A model generated the notes under the pieces. It saw only the letters and a list, made by a program, of their open reading frames with translations, was not told the origin of the DNA and ran no database searches. From an uncultured Bacteroidota bacterium (GTDB lineage Bacteria > Bacteroidota > Bacteroidia > Flavobacteriales > Flavobacteriaceae), in assembly GCA_902606525.1 (NCBI GenBank), contig CACLGW010000009.1:1-43446 (forward strand): DNA of 43,446 nucleotides. Reading direction: 5' to 3'. Both the position numbers and the translations under genes were made by a program. This document shows, in pieces, positions 1-8,383 of this stretch (positions within the stretch are counted from its first letter, which is position 1; the number at the start of each line of letters is the position of its first letter).

Positions 1-62
1 AAACAATTATTTTATATTTACACCCTATTTATTTTTTCTGACAAAAATTCATTTTCAATTTG

Positions 63-746
63 ATGGGCCAAATTACTACCCTCACATTCTTTTCTTTTGA
101 ATCAAAAAAACTTTGGGCATTCAAACAAATGGGAATTGCCCCAAGATTATTGCAGGTCCAAGAGGGATTGCAGTTTTTTAAATTTCTAGGTACTGGAGGT
201 GGTCAAGGATTCAGTTTAAAACCAGATTTTTCAACCTATGCTTTCCTTGGAGTCTGGGATGAGTACTCCATTTTTAAAAATTGCATTCAAAACCATCCCA
301 TATTTATTGAATATCAAAATAATGCAGCTTGTCAAAGAGATTTAGTTTTAAAACCGATAAAAAGCCACGGTTTATGGAGCGGTCAAAATCCTTTTTCTTC
401 TAATACGTTGAACTTGAATAAATACTCTAACGAGAAAGCTGTGGTAATTACTCGAGCGACACTCAACTACAATAGACTATTTTCATTTTGGAAATCAATA
501 CCTTCTGCAAGTAAAGCAATAGAAAAAGCAAATGGTGTTCATTTTTATAAAGGAATTGGAGAATGGCCTTTTATTCAACAAGCTACAGTTAGTATTTGGA
601 AAAACTTTGAATCTGTAAATGAATTTGCATACAAAAGTAGAGCTCATGCAGATATAGTTAAAAAAACACGGCAAATGAAATGGTATAAAGAGGACCTTTT
701 TGCTAGATTCTATTTAATATCTGACGAAACTAAAATTTTAAACTAA
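63..746 (+). CDS. crtA: CrtA-family carotenoid oxygenase (spheroidene monooxygenase-like, probable 2-hydroxylase)
   Basis: The 227-residue protein matches the CrtA family, haem-type oxygenases acting on C-2 of acyclic carotenoid ends. The C-terminal half carries the family pattern: a GIGEWPF stretch, then QQATVSIW, then a basic segment ending in KKTRQMKWYKEDLFARF. Length is normal for the family. The frame also opens with a TTG at 60 directly before the ATG at 63; the ATG is the more likely start. The stop overlaps the next start (TAATG), so it is translated with crtD. In purple bacteria CrtA makes a 2-keto group. In flavobacteria a CrtA relative is reported to hydroxylate C-2' on the way to myxol, and because crtD and cruF follow, I infer that role here. 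Family confident; exact product (hydroxy or keto) uncertain. Confidence 0.85.
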   Translation: MGQITTLTFFSFESKKLWAFKQMGIAPRLLQVQEGLQFFKFLGTGGGQGFSLKPDFSTYAFLGVWDEYSIFKNCIQNHPIFIEYQNNAACQRDLVLKPIKSHGLWSGQNPFSSNTLNLNKYSNEKAVVITRATLNYNRLFSFWKSIPSASKAIEKANGVHFYKGIGEWPFIQQATVSIWKNFESVNEFAYKSRAHADIVKKTRQMKWYKEDLFARFYLISDETKILN

Positions 747-2215
747 TGAAAAATATTATTGTTATTGGGGCAGGAATTGCCGGCTTAGCTTCAAGTATTC
801 GTTTAGCTGTTAAAGGTTATAGTGTTAAAGTTTTTGAAGCAAATTCGTATCCGGGGGGAAAAATTTCTTCAGTTAAAATGGATCAATTTAGGTTTGATGG
901 AGGACCTCCTTTACTTACAATGCCAAATTTTATAACTGAACTTTTTGAATTAGCAGGTGAAAATCCAGATGACTATTTTAAGTATAAAAAGAAAGAAGTT
1001 TCTTGTGTTTATTTTTGGAATGATGGAAAAAAATTTACAGCACACAGCGATAGTGAAAAATTTGCAATTGAAGCATCAAAAACTTTTGATGAACCAGAAA
1101 AAAATATTAAAAAATATTTTGAAAGAGCAAAGAAAAAGTATGATTTGATAGCATCTATTTTTTTAGAAAAATCTCTACATAAAACTAAAACATATTTTTC
1201 TACTAAAACCCTAAAATCACTTTTTCAATTAAGGATATTTGAAATTCAAAAATCCCTTCATCAAGCTAATACTGATTCTTTCGATTCTAAACATTTAATT
1301 CAGTTTCTCGATAGATATGCCACTTATAATGGTTCAAACCCTTATCAAACTTCAGGGATAATGTCTGTTATCCAACATCTTGAAAAAAATTATGGAACTT
1401 ACGTTGCAAAAAAGGGGATGTTTTCAATTGCAGAATCACTTTTTAAATTAGCAAAAAAGGTTGGTGTAAAGTTTGATTTTGAAACTACAATAGATGAAAT
1501 AATTTTAGATCCAAAGAAAAAAATTAAGGGTGTTAAGGCGAAAGGGAAAACATATAATTCAGATATTGTGATTTCTAATATGGATGTTTATTATACCTAC
1601 AATAAATTAATAAAAAAGGTTAAAACACCCTCAAGTATAATAAACCAAGAAAGATCTAGTTCTGCAGTAATTTTTTATTGGGGAATTAAAAAAACTTTTA
1701 AAGAGTTAGATTTACATAACATTTTCTTCTCCTCTGATTATAAAAGTGAATTTAAATCAATTTTTGAAGACAAAAAAGTAAGTAACGACCCAACAATATA
1801 CATTAATATAACATCTAAAGAAATACCCGAAGATGCTCCTAAGGGACATGAAAATTGGTATGTTATGATAAATACCCCCCCAGATTATGGACAAGATTGG
1901 TCAAAAATTGTTGAAAATTTAAGATCAATAGTCATTAAGAAAATATCTACGCAGCTAGGGGTTAATCTAGAAGAAATTATAATTTGTGAGAAAATAATTA
2001 CACCTGTTTTAATACAAAAAAATAGTAAATCATATATGGGCGCCCTTTATGGAACTTCAAGTAATGACTTATTTTCAGCATTTTTACGTCATCCAAACTT
2101 TTCTAATCGAATTAAAAACTTATATTTTTGTGGGGGTAGTGTTCACCCGGGAGGTGGAATCCCATTATGTTTATTATCTGCTAAAATCGTTGATGATCTT
2201 ATACCTAAATTATAA
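746..2215 (+). CDS. crtD: CrtD-type carotenoid 3,4-desaturase (phytoene desaturase family)
   Basis: A 489-residue FAD-dependent desaturase of the CrtI/CrtD family. The N-terminus shows the Rossmann dinucleotide motif (IGAGIAGLASSIRL), an acidic ribose-binding residue in VFEANSYPGGK, and the FDGGPPLLTMP segment. The C-terminus has the family FAD signature LYFCGGSVHPGGGIPLCLLSAK. The neighbouring CruF hydratase and CrtA suggest it desaturates C-3,4 of a 1-hydroxylated acyclic end, as flavobacterial CrtD does in saproxanthin and myxol synthesis, rather than acting on phytoene. It overlaps crtA by one base and its stop abuts the cruF start, so the three are one operon. A seven-C tract lies in frame at 1875-1881. 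Membrane-associated, using carotenoid in the lipid bilayer. A plain CrtI role cannot be excluded from sequence alone. Confidence 0.85.
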   Translation: MKNIIVIGAGIAGLASSIRLAVKGYSVKVFEANSYPGGKISSVKMDQFRFDGGPPLLTMPNFITELFELAGENPDDYFKYKKKEVSCVYFWNDGKKFTAHSDSEKFAIEASKTFDEPEKNIKKYFERAKKKYDLIASIFLEKSLHKTKTYFSTKTLKSLFQLRIFEIQKSLHQANTDSFDSKHLIQFLDRYATYNGSNPYQTSGIMSVIQHLEKNYGTYVAKKGMFSIAESLFKLAKKVGVKFDFETTIDEIILDPKKKIKGVKAKGKTYNSDIVISNMDVYYTYNKLIKKVKTPSSIINQERSSSAVIFYWGIKKTFKELDLHNIFFSSDYKSEFKSIFEDKKVSNDPTIYINITSKEIPEDAPKGHENWYVMINTPPDYGQDWSKIVENLRSIVIKKISTQLGVNLEEIIICEKIITPVLIQKNSKSYMGALYGTSSNDLFSAFLRHPNFSNRIKNLYFCGGSVHPGGGIPLCLLSAKIVDDLIPKL

Positions 2216-2863
2216 ATGAAGTATAGTGATTTTTTAACAAAACAAAATATTTCTATAGGTTTAATCTGGCTTTTTCACCTTTCAGGTATTATTGGTATAA
2301 TCTACACCGATTCATCTTGGTTTATAAAAGCTACTCCTTTAAATCTATTAATAAGTTTTATTTTATTAATAATCAATATTGAATGGACTAAAAAGTTGTT
2401 GTTTTTAGTATTATTATGTTTTAGTTTAGGTATGTTAGCTGAGGTCTTAGGTGTTAAATTTGGATTTATTTTTGGAGAATATTCTTATGGAGAAACGATG
2501 GGGATAAAATTTATGGATGTCCCATTAATAATAGGTTTTAACTGGTGCATTTTAGTTTTTATTACAGGGTCTATTTCTAATGCTTTTTTTGACAATCTTT
2601 GGGCGAGAATCCTAATCGCAACAGGATTGATGCTCTTTCTGGACTTAATTATTGAACCGGTAGCACCAGTTTTAGACTTTTGGACTTTTGAATCTGGGCT
2701 TGCTTCTATCCATAATTATATTGGATGGACTATTATCGCCTTTCCTCTACAGTTAATTTTTCAAAAACTTAAACTTAAAATTGATGGATCTTTTTCATTT
2801 CATTTATTTGTTCTGCAATGTCTTTTTTTCATTATACTTTTACTAAAGATTAATTCTTTGTAA
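2216..2863 (+). CDS. cruF: CruF-type carotenoid 1',2'-hydratase (DUF422 family)
   Basis: A 215-residue integral membrane protein with about seven hydrophobic segments and the hallmarks of the CruF family: GEYSYGE near residue 90, a PLIIGFNW segment, and an acidic DLIIEPVAPVLDFW motif in the second half. CruF enzymes add water across the terminal double bond of the acyclic (psi) end of gamma-carotene or lycopene, giving a 1'-hydroxy end that CrtD can desaturate. It begins on the base after the crtD stop, which implies strict co-translation. With crtA and crtD it completes a set for 1'-OH, 3',4'-desaturated, 2'-oxygenated monocyclic carotenoids. Cyclase, ring hydroxylase and early pathway genes are not in the window; they may lie upstream. 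No oddities in length or motifs. Confidence 0.88.
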   Translation: MKYSDFLTKQNISIGLIWLFHLSGIIGIIYTDSSWFIKATPLNLLISFILLIINIEWTKKLLFLVLLCFSLGMLAEVLGVKFGFIFGEYSYGETMGIKFMDVPLIIGFNWCILVFITGSISNAFFDNLWARILIATGLMLFLDLIIEPVAPVLDFWTFESGLASIHNYIGWTIIAFPLQLIFQKLKLKIDGSFSFHLFVLQCLFFIILLLKINSL

Positions 2864-2886
2864 AATTTAAACTAAAATCTATTTTC

Positions 2887-3408
2887 ATGAAAAACTACTT
2901 TTTTCTTTTATCCCTATTATTAACTATTGCATGTGGAGAAAGAAATAATTTAAAAGATAGTTTATCTGCCCCAACAAAAAATAATGTAGGTAAAGAAATT
3001 ATATCAGGTGAAAGTCTGGAACTAGTCGATTACCCAGAAGATTTTTTAAAAGATTATGGGCTGGAAGAATGGGAGGATTTTAGAAACCTATATAAAACCA
3101 TGGATCGTCTAAAGGAAATGGATATTAGAGATATTGAATTAAATATTATAGGTTTATCATCTCGTTTAAAGGATTTGATTTCACAAGACTTACCTGGAGG
3201 GTTTGAAACTCCTCAAATTCGTAGCCGCCTGAAAGTTGTTCAAATGCAGACCCAAAAATCACGCTATTTTACAAGACACTATAAAAAAGATTCACTTCTT
3301 CCATCTTTAAGAGCATTATATTATCATTATAATATTTTGATATTAAGGATGATTGTCCTTAAAGAAGATGAGAATGTAGCAGTTTCTGAAACCAAACAAA
3401 GGCCTTAA
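2887..3408 (+). CDS. Putative lipoprotein, unknown function
   Basis: A 173-residue protein with a clear lipoprotein signal: a Lys, a hydrophobic stretch and the lipobox LTIAC with Cys16 as the lipidation site. The mature part is highly charged. It has an acidic stretch (YPEDFLKDYGLEEWEDF) and then a long helical region with basic and hydrophobic heptad-like spacing. I recognise no domain. It starts 23 bases after cruF on the same strand and may be read through from the carotenoid operon, but nothing links it to pigment synthesis. Its last 50 bases overlap the 3' end of a gene on the opposite strand. Location is probably the inner leaflet of the outer membrane or the periplasm. Confidence 0.7.
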   Translation: MKNYFFLLSLLLTIACGERNNLKDSLSAPTKNNVGKEIISGESLELVDYPEDFLKDYGLEEWEDFRNLYKTMDRLKEMDIRDIELNIIGLSSRLKDLISQDLPGGFETPQIRSRLKVVQMQTQKSRYFTRHYKKDSLLPSLRALYYHYNILILRMIVLKEDENVAVSETKQRP

Positions 3409-3856
3409 AAACTCGAGTTAATTTTTTTTTATATAAATAATTATTAACCAGAACTTGATTTTTATTTATCGCGATTTGAATACTTGACATATAATTCAAA
3501 AATTCAGAGTTTTCATAGCCAAATTCAATGAATTCTGTAAAAAGTTCAAGTAACATTTTATCTGCTTCTAAACATTTTTCAACTGCAGTTGATTTTTGCT
3601 TATCTATAGTGGAAACTAATAATTGATCAAAGTTAAATTTGTTAATGATTAAGTCATCAAAAGGTATTCCTATGTTTTGCAATTCACTCAAGACCTGTTG
3701 AAAAAATCGGTTTCGAATCAATGCTTGTTTGTTAAAAAAACGTTTTTCTTCACAAGTGTTTACATGATCAGAGGCCATTAAATACTCCAACTTTGCATTT
3801 TTTAGGTGCGTAAGGAGTTTTTCCATTAATATTATTTGCTTACTCTGTCTAGACAT
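3359..3856 (-). CDS. Helical hypothetical protein, possibly ferritin-like/DUF2383-like
   Basis: A protein of 165 residues if started at the ATG at 3856; a TTG at 3868 would add four residues. It is almost wholly alpha-helical by composition, without a signal peptide. The pattern LLTHLKNAKLEYLMAS followed about 25 residues later by FFQQVLSELQNIGIPFD resembles the first two helices of DUF2383/ferritin-like stress proteins, but no iron-binding EXXH motif is visible and the match is only by general appearance. It is convergent with the upstream lipoprotein and overlaps it by 50 bases at the 3' ends. No close operon partner: the next minus-strand gene starts 3' of 3914 and is separated by about 57 bases. 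Confidence 0.6.
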   Translation of the reverse strand: MSRQSKQIILMEKLLTHLKNAKLEYLMASDHVNTCEEKRFFNKQALIRNRFFQQVLSELQNIGIPFDDLIINKFNFDQLLVSTIDKQKSTAVEKCLEADKMLLELFTEFIEFGYENSEFLNYMSSIQIAINKNQVLVNNYLYKKKLTRVFKAFVWFQKLLHSHLL

Positions 3857-3913
3857 TTGTTGTATCAATTAAGTTAGCAAATAGTATGACGCTTTAACAG
3901 GAAGAAATAATAT

Positions 3914-4708
3914 TTATATCAACAGGTTATTTACAGTATATTTAAAGGTTGTATCGTCTTCAATTTTCTTAGCTTGGATAATCCTTACAATAGGTGGATC
4001 TGAGCTAAATTTTGGTGAAGGGAGGCCCAGTTTTTTTGCCATGAATTCATAATACTTTTCACGATTTGGATGGTGAGGTGAGACCAAATTATAAATACCT
4101 CGAAGCTTAGGATTAACAATCAAATTACAAATTCCAGATACGGCATCTTTTTGATGAATAAAATTGATCCGTCCTCCTGGATTTCCTATATTTCTATTTT
4201 GTAATTTGAAAATTGGATGTCGATCCTTACCAATAAGTCCTCCTAATCTTACAATAATTGAGTCTTTAGTAGAATTTATAATTAGCTTTTCACTACTATA
4301 AAGTGCCTTAGCAACTGGATTTTTAGGATCAACCTCGCTTAATTCATTGTAGTTACCTCCCTTTGATCCATAAACAGATGTACTACTTAAAAAAATAATT
4401 CGTTCAACATTACTTGACTCAATATAATTTAGGAGATTTGATATTCTTTGAACGTATTCTTTTTCTTTTGATTTTTTATTAGGAGGAATAGAGATTATTA
4501 AAGTTTCAATTTTTTTCAAAAAAAACAGAATGCTTTTACTTTCGTTCTCGTCTAAAATAACCTTATAGCCTTCAATTCCATTTTTATTTAAAGCTGAAAT
4601 CCCAGCCTCTGATCTTCGAGTACCTTTAACATTAAAATTTAGTTTTTTTAAGGAGTTTCCAAGTGGAACCCCTAACCATCCACAACCTAAAATACCTAAT
4701 TGATGCAT
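3914..4708 (-). CDS. NAD(P)-dependent epimerase/dehydratase-like SDR protein (YeeZ-like)
   Basis: An extended short-chain dehydrogenase of 264 residues. At the N-terminus LGILGCGWLG is the glycine-rich nucleotide-binding motif, followed by a basic GTRR that would favour NADP. Mid-protein there is the FLSSTSVYG strand and a YSSEK motif, the catalytic YxxxK. The C-terminus has the RINFIHQKD substrate-domain segment typical of this group. The ATG at 4708 is chosen because the glycine motif follows within a few residues, as usual; the upstream TTG at 4726 would add an unlikely extension. The family acts on nucleotide sugars or small ketones, but the substrate is unknown. It is divergent from the CBS gene, with both starts within about 120 bases. 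Confidence 0.8.
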   Translation of the reverse strand: MHQLGILGCGWLGVPLGNSLKKLNFNVKGTRRSEAGISALNKNGIEGYKVILDENESKSILFFLKKIETLIISIPPNKKSKEKEYVQRISNLLNYIESSNVERIIFLSSTSVYGSKGGNYNELSEVDPKNPVAKALYSSEKLIINSTKDSIIVRLGGLIGKDRHPIFKLQNRNIGNPGGRINFIHQKDAVSGICNLIVNPKLRGIYNLVSPHHPNREKYYEFMAKKLGLPSPKFSSDPPIVRIIQAKKIEDDTTFKYTVNNLLI

Positions 4709-4824
4709 AAAATGAATTATTGGCAATTATACTGATATATTTTCATAGAATCACCTATTTTTTTAACAGAATACCAAATTTTTACTCAAAAAAACTTATA
4801 TTACATAAAAACAAATCACTTATT

Positions 4825-5295
4825 ATGCCCATCAAAAGTTTTCAAGGAGAACGAGCTCAGAAAAAAAGAGTCACTCCCAGGAAATTGTCAGTATCTGATA
4901 TCATGACTACTCAGTTGGTATTGTTTACACCAGAACAAACTGTTCATGAAGTAATGAAAGCTTTTATAAAACATCGAATATCAGGAGGTCCTGTTATAAA
5001 TGAGAAGGGAAAACTTGTTGGTGTTATTTCTGAAGCAGATTGTATGAAGGAAATCTCCGATAGTCGATACTTCAACATGCCAATTTTAGATAAATCTGTT
5101 GGTCATTTTATGACAACAAAAATAGATACTATTGAATCTACTACAAGTGTATTTGATGCTGCATCTAAATTTTCAAATTCAAGTAGACGTCGTTATCCAG
5201 TTATCGAAAATGGACGTCTTGTAGGGCAGATAAGTCGAAAAGATATTGTTATTGCAGCTATCAATATGAAAAGTCAAACTTGGAGAGTTAAGTAA
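4825..5295 (+). CDS. CBS-domain pair protein
   Basis: A 156-residue cytosolic protein that is little more than two CBS motifs (a Bateman module). CBS1 spans roughly residues 22-75 (VSDIMTTQLVLFTPEQTV through GKLVGVISEADCM) and CBS2 roughly 92-150 (VGHFMTTKIDTIEST through GRLVGQISRKDIV). Such modules bind adenine nucleotides and act as energy sensors, either alone or on a partner. No catalytic domain is attached. The ATG at 4825 is preferred; the frame extends upstream to a TTG at 4720, but those residues are hydrophobic and not domain-like. Its stop overlaps the convergent histone-deacetylase-like gene by 8 bases. Regulatory target unknown. Confidence 0.82.
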   Translation: MPIKSFQGERAQKKRVTPRKLSVSDIMTTQLVLFTPEQTVHEVMKAFIKHRISGGPVINEKGKLVGVISEADCMKEISDSRYFNMPILDKSVGHFMTTKIDTIESTTSVFDAASKFSNSSRRRYPVIENGRLVGQISRKDIVIAAINMKSQTWRVK

Positions 5296-6199
5296 ATAGT
5301 TCTTTAGCTAGCCTAAAAGTATTTGCATGAGCTTCTAGAATTACTTTTATATCCTTAGAATATCCCCCCCCCATACTACATTGGATTGGAATACCTTTTT
5401 CTTTATAAAAATTAAGTACAAGTTCATCTCGTTTTTTGCAACCTTTCATACTGACACCTAGACGACCTAATTTATCGGTTTTTAATATATCTACACCACA
5501 TAGGTAAAAAATAAAATCTGGGTTTACCGTTTCAGATAGTTTGGGTAAAAGACTTTTTATTTGGTCTATATAAGTGATATCAGAACATTTATCATCTATC
5601 GATATATCAATATCACTAGTCTCTTTTCTAAAAGGATAGTTTTTGGCTCCATGAACTGAACAGGTGAAAACATTTGAATTATTTTTGAAGATTGCTGCGG
5701 TTCCATTTCCTTGATGAACATCCAAATCTAAAATTAAAATTTTTTTTGCGTACCCCTGATCTAAAAGATATTGTGCTGCAATAGCTTGATCGTTTAGAAG
5801 GCAAAATGCTTCCCCTCGATCTGAAAAAGCATGATGAGTTCCCCCTGCAATATTCATTGCAATTCCAGAATCTAGGGCTTTTTCCGCTCCCATAATGGTT
5901 CCCCCAGCAATCAAAAATTCTCTTTTTACCAATGCCTCATTAAGAGGAAAACCAATGTTTCTAATTTCATTTTTTGTAAGTTGTAAATTACATAGGCGAT
6001 TTACATATTCCTTTACATGCACTCTTAAAACTTGTTCTATTTTTGCAGCTTTTGGAATAAAAAAATCTTTAGGCTTACATGTCCCTTCTAAAATTAACTG
6101 TTGAGGTAAAAGCTTATATTTTTCCATAGGAAAACGATGATTTTCAGGAAGAGGTAGACAATAGGTAGGATCAAAAGCTATTGGTATAAAGGAATCCAA
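5288..6199 (-). CDS. Histone deacetylase superfamily (AcuC-like) amidohydrolase
   Basis: A 303-residue zinc-dependent deacetylase-family protein. Catalytic features are intact: the GGTHHAF motif with paired histidines at 122-123, the zinc ligands in DLDVHQGNGT (Asp160, His162), and the third metal region GVDILKTDKLGRLGVS. The N-terminus (HRFPMEKYKLL) fits bacterial members acting on acetylated proteins or small acetyl-amines. The start appears to be TTG at 6199; no in-frame ATG exists before residue 25, and that one would cut into the conserved N-terminus. It lies 5 bases after the metG stop, so the two are probably co-transcribed. A nine-G run (C on the plus strand, 5364-5372) sits in the coding sequence at the SMGGGYS segment; the frame is intact. 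Substrate unknown. Confidence 0.87.
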   Translation of the reverse strand: MDSFIPIAFDPTYCLPLPENHRFPMEKYKLLPQQLILEGTCKPKDFFIPKAAKIEQVLRVHVKEYVNRLCNLQLTKNEIRNIGFPLNEALVKREFLIAGGTIMGAEKALDSGIAMNIAGGTHHAFSDRGEAFCLLNDQAIAAQYLLDQGYAKKILILDLDVHQGNGTAAIFKNNSNVFTCSVHGAKNYPFRKETSDIDISIDDKCSDITYIDQIKSLLPKLSETVNPDFIFYLCGVDILKTDKLGRLGVSMKGCKKRDELVLNFYKEKGIPIQCSMGGGYSKDIKVILEAHANTFRLAKELFT

Positions 6200-6204
6200 A
6201 TCAA

Positions 6205-8259
6205 TTATGTTATTGGTGACCCATTTTGAACACTTTTTTCTTCAGGCGACACGAAAATAAAATTTCCGTGCTCATTTTTTCCAAGTAAAATCATTCCGTT
6301 ACTTTCAATACCATTAAGTTCTCTAGGAGCCAAGTTAGACAACAGTATTACTTTTTTCCCGATAAGATCATCTGGCTTGAAATCGACTGCGATTCCTGAA
6401 ACAACTGTTCGGACCTCCTCTTTAAGTTGAAGCTTTATCTCGATTAATTTTTTTGTTTTATTGACTTTTTTGGCTCTTATGATTTCGGCAACTTGTAGAT
6501 TTAAAGCGTCAAAATCTTTAAATGATACTTGTGGCTTTATTGGAGGAATTTGATGCAAAGAAACTTTATCTTCTTTTTTACCCAAATCAAGTTTGGTTAG
6601 TTGCTGTTGGATCTGTTTATCTTCAATTTTTTTAAATAAAAGTTGGACTTTTTTTATATGTTGTCCTTCGGTTATCAATAATTTTTTATCACTTATATCC
6701 TTCCATTTTAAACCTCCAGATTTTAAGTTTAACATAATATTTAACTTTTTTGATGTGAAGGGTAAAAAAGGCTCACTGAGAACCGCTAGGCCAGCTGTGA
6801 TCTGAAGAGCTGTAAAGATTATTGTTGCAACACGATCTGGGTCAGTTTTGATCAATTTCCATGGTTCGGAATCAGCTAAATATTTATTTCCTAAACGAGC
6901 TAATTGCATAAAACTTTGACATGCTTCTCTAAAGCGATATTGTTCAACAGCCTGTCCAATTTCATCTGGAAGTTTTGACATTTCATCTAAAACTTTTTCG
7001 TCTTCTAGTAAAAATATTCCAGCTTTTGGAACATTACCTCCATAGTATTTGTGAGTGAGAACTAATACACGATTAATAAAATTACCATATATAGATACAA
7101 GTTCATTATTATTTCGTGACTGAAATTCTTGCCAAGTAAAATCATTGTCTTTAGTTTCAGGAGAGTTAGCTGTTAGAACATAGCGTAATACATCTTGTTG
7201 ATCAGGGAATTCTTCTAAATATTCGTGAAGCCATACAGCCCAATTTTTAGAAGTAGATATTTTTTGTCCTTCTAGATTTAAAAATTCGTTTGCGGGTACA
7301 TTTTCAGGTAAAATATAATTCTCGCTTTCGTGAAGAATAACAGGAAAAATAATACAATGAAAGACGATATTATCTTTTCCTATAAAATGAACCAGTTTAG
7401 TTTTATCATCTTTCCAATATGGTTCCCAATTAATTCCTTTTTTTATTGCCCACTCTTTAGTAGAAGAAATATATCCTATAGGTGCATCAAACCAAACATA
7501 AAGTACTTTATTTTCTCCTTCAGTTAAAGGTACTGGAATTCCCCAGTCTAAATCACGAGTTACTGCTCGAGCTCTTAAACCGTTATCAAGCCAAGATTTT
7601 ACTTGGCCATATACATTTGGTTTCCAGTCAAGTTTATGCTTTTTAATAATCCAGTTTTCCAAAAAACTTTCATATCGATTTAAGGGAAGATACCAATGCT
7701 TTGTTTTCCGCATTTCAGGCTTAGACCCACTTATAGTAGATTTTGGATTGATTAGCTCATCCACATTTAAAGTACTTCCACAGCTTTCACATTGATCGCC
7801 ATAAGCCTCCGTGTTTTGACATATTGGGCAGGTTCCTTGAACGAAACGATCCGCTAAAAATTGCTGAGCTTCAGGGTCGAAAAGTTGTTCTGATTCGTTT
7901 TCTTCAAAAACTCCTTTCTGATGTAAGTTAGTAAAAATTTCTTGAGCAGTTTTGTGATGGATTGATCGAGATGTTCGAGAGTAATTATCAAAAGTAATTC
8001 CAAAACTTACAAATGAATCACGAATCAATTGATCATAATAATCAATTATTTGCTTAGGAGATTTTTTTTCTTTTTTAGCTTTAATAGAAATTGCAACTCC
8101 ATGCTCATCGCTGCCACATATAAATGCAACCTCCTTCCCTTTAACTCTTAAATAGCGAGCATAAATATCAGCTGGAACGTAAACGCCTGCCAAGTGGCCA
8201 ATGTGAATTGGTCCGTTGGTGTAGGGTAAGGCTGCCGTAATAGTATAACGTTTTGGCAT
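6205..8259 (-). CDS. metG: Methionine-tRNA ligase with C-terminal tRNA-binding domain
   Basis: The 684-residue cytosolic enzyme charges tRNA-Met. HIGH is at residues 19-22, and a KMSKS-type loop reads KISTSKN near residue 332. A knuckle with CPIC and CESC pairs lies around residues 143-160, indicating a zinc-binding E. coli-type enzyme. The segment DWGIPVP and KVLYVWFDAPIGY are class I MetRS signatures. From about residue 575 a Trbp111/EMAP-like OB-fold follows (VAEIIRAKKV, VVSGIA, NLAPRELNGIESNGMIL), which dimerises and binds tRNA non-specifically. Length is standard for the fused form. The start ATG at 8259 gives the usual N-terminus. A TActTTTG element about 20 bases upstream may be its -7 box. 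The deacetylase-like gene follows after 5 bases. Confidence 0.97.
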   Translation of the reverse strand: MPKRYTITAALPYTNGPIHIGHLAGVYVPADIYARYLRVKGKEVAFICGSDEHGVAISIKAKKEKKSPKQIIDYYDQLIRDSFVSFGITFDNYSRTSRSIHHKTAQEIFTNLHQKGVFEENESEQLFDPEAQQFLADRFVQGTCPICQNTEAYGDQCESCGSTLNVDELINPKSTISGSKPEMRKTKHWYLPLNRYESFLENWIIKKHKLDWKPNVYGQVKSWLDNGLRARAVTRDLDWGIPVPLTEGENKVLYVWFDAPIGYISSTKEWAIKKGINWEPYWKDDKTKLVHFIGKDNIVFHCIIFPVILHESENYILPENVPANEFLNLEGQKISTSKNWAVWLHEYLEEFPDQQDVLRYVLTANSPETKDNDFTWQEFQSRNNNELVSIYGNFINRVLVLTHKYYGGNVPKAGIFLLEDEKVLDEMSKLPDEIGQAVEQYRFREACQSFMQLARLGNKYLADSEPWKLIKTDPDRVATIIFTALQITAGLAVLSEPFLPFTSKKLNIMLNLKSGGLKWKDISDKKLLITEGQHIKKVQLLFKKIEDKQIQQQLTKLDLGKKEDKVSLHQIPPIKPQVSFKDFDALNLQVAEIIRAKKVNKTKKLIEIKLQLKEEVRTVVSGIAVDFKPDDLIGKKVILLSNLAPRELNGIESNGMILLGKNEHGNFIFVSPEEKSVQNGSPIT

Positions 8260-8280
8260 TCAAATAAGTTCAATTTATTT

Positions 8281-8288
8281 CAAAAGTA
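8281..8288 (-). promoter_or_regulatory. Possible -7 element of the metG promoter
   Basis: Read on the minus strand this is TACTTTTG, an exact match to the Bacteroidetes -7 consensus TAnnTTTG, 21 bases before the metG start. The expected -33 TTTG is only imperfectly present (TTTA), so this call is tentative. Confidence 0.4.
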
Positions 8289-8383
8289 AGCAAAACTCAA
8301 CCTTTTTATTAAACTAAGTCTATCTTAATGAACCAAATTTATTTTAGAGGGTGAATTTCTTAAAATAATTGATTATTGTTTTA

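Noticed and set aside
13-20. TATATTTA near the left edge as a -7 element for the crt operon
   Set aside because: Only seven of eight positions match and the -33 region would lie outside the window, so it cannot be judged.
957-1148. Short plus-strand open frame of 63 codons
   Set aside because: It lies out of frame within crtD, whose motifs are unambiguous; the translation is lysine-rich noise.
4720-4824. N-terminal extension of the CBS protein from a TTG at 4720
   Set aside because: The extra residues are an unstructured, aromatic-rich stretch overlapping the divergent gene's upstream region; an ATG at 4825 precedes the domain cleanly.
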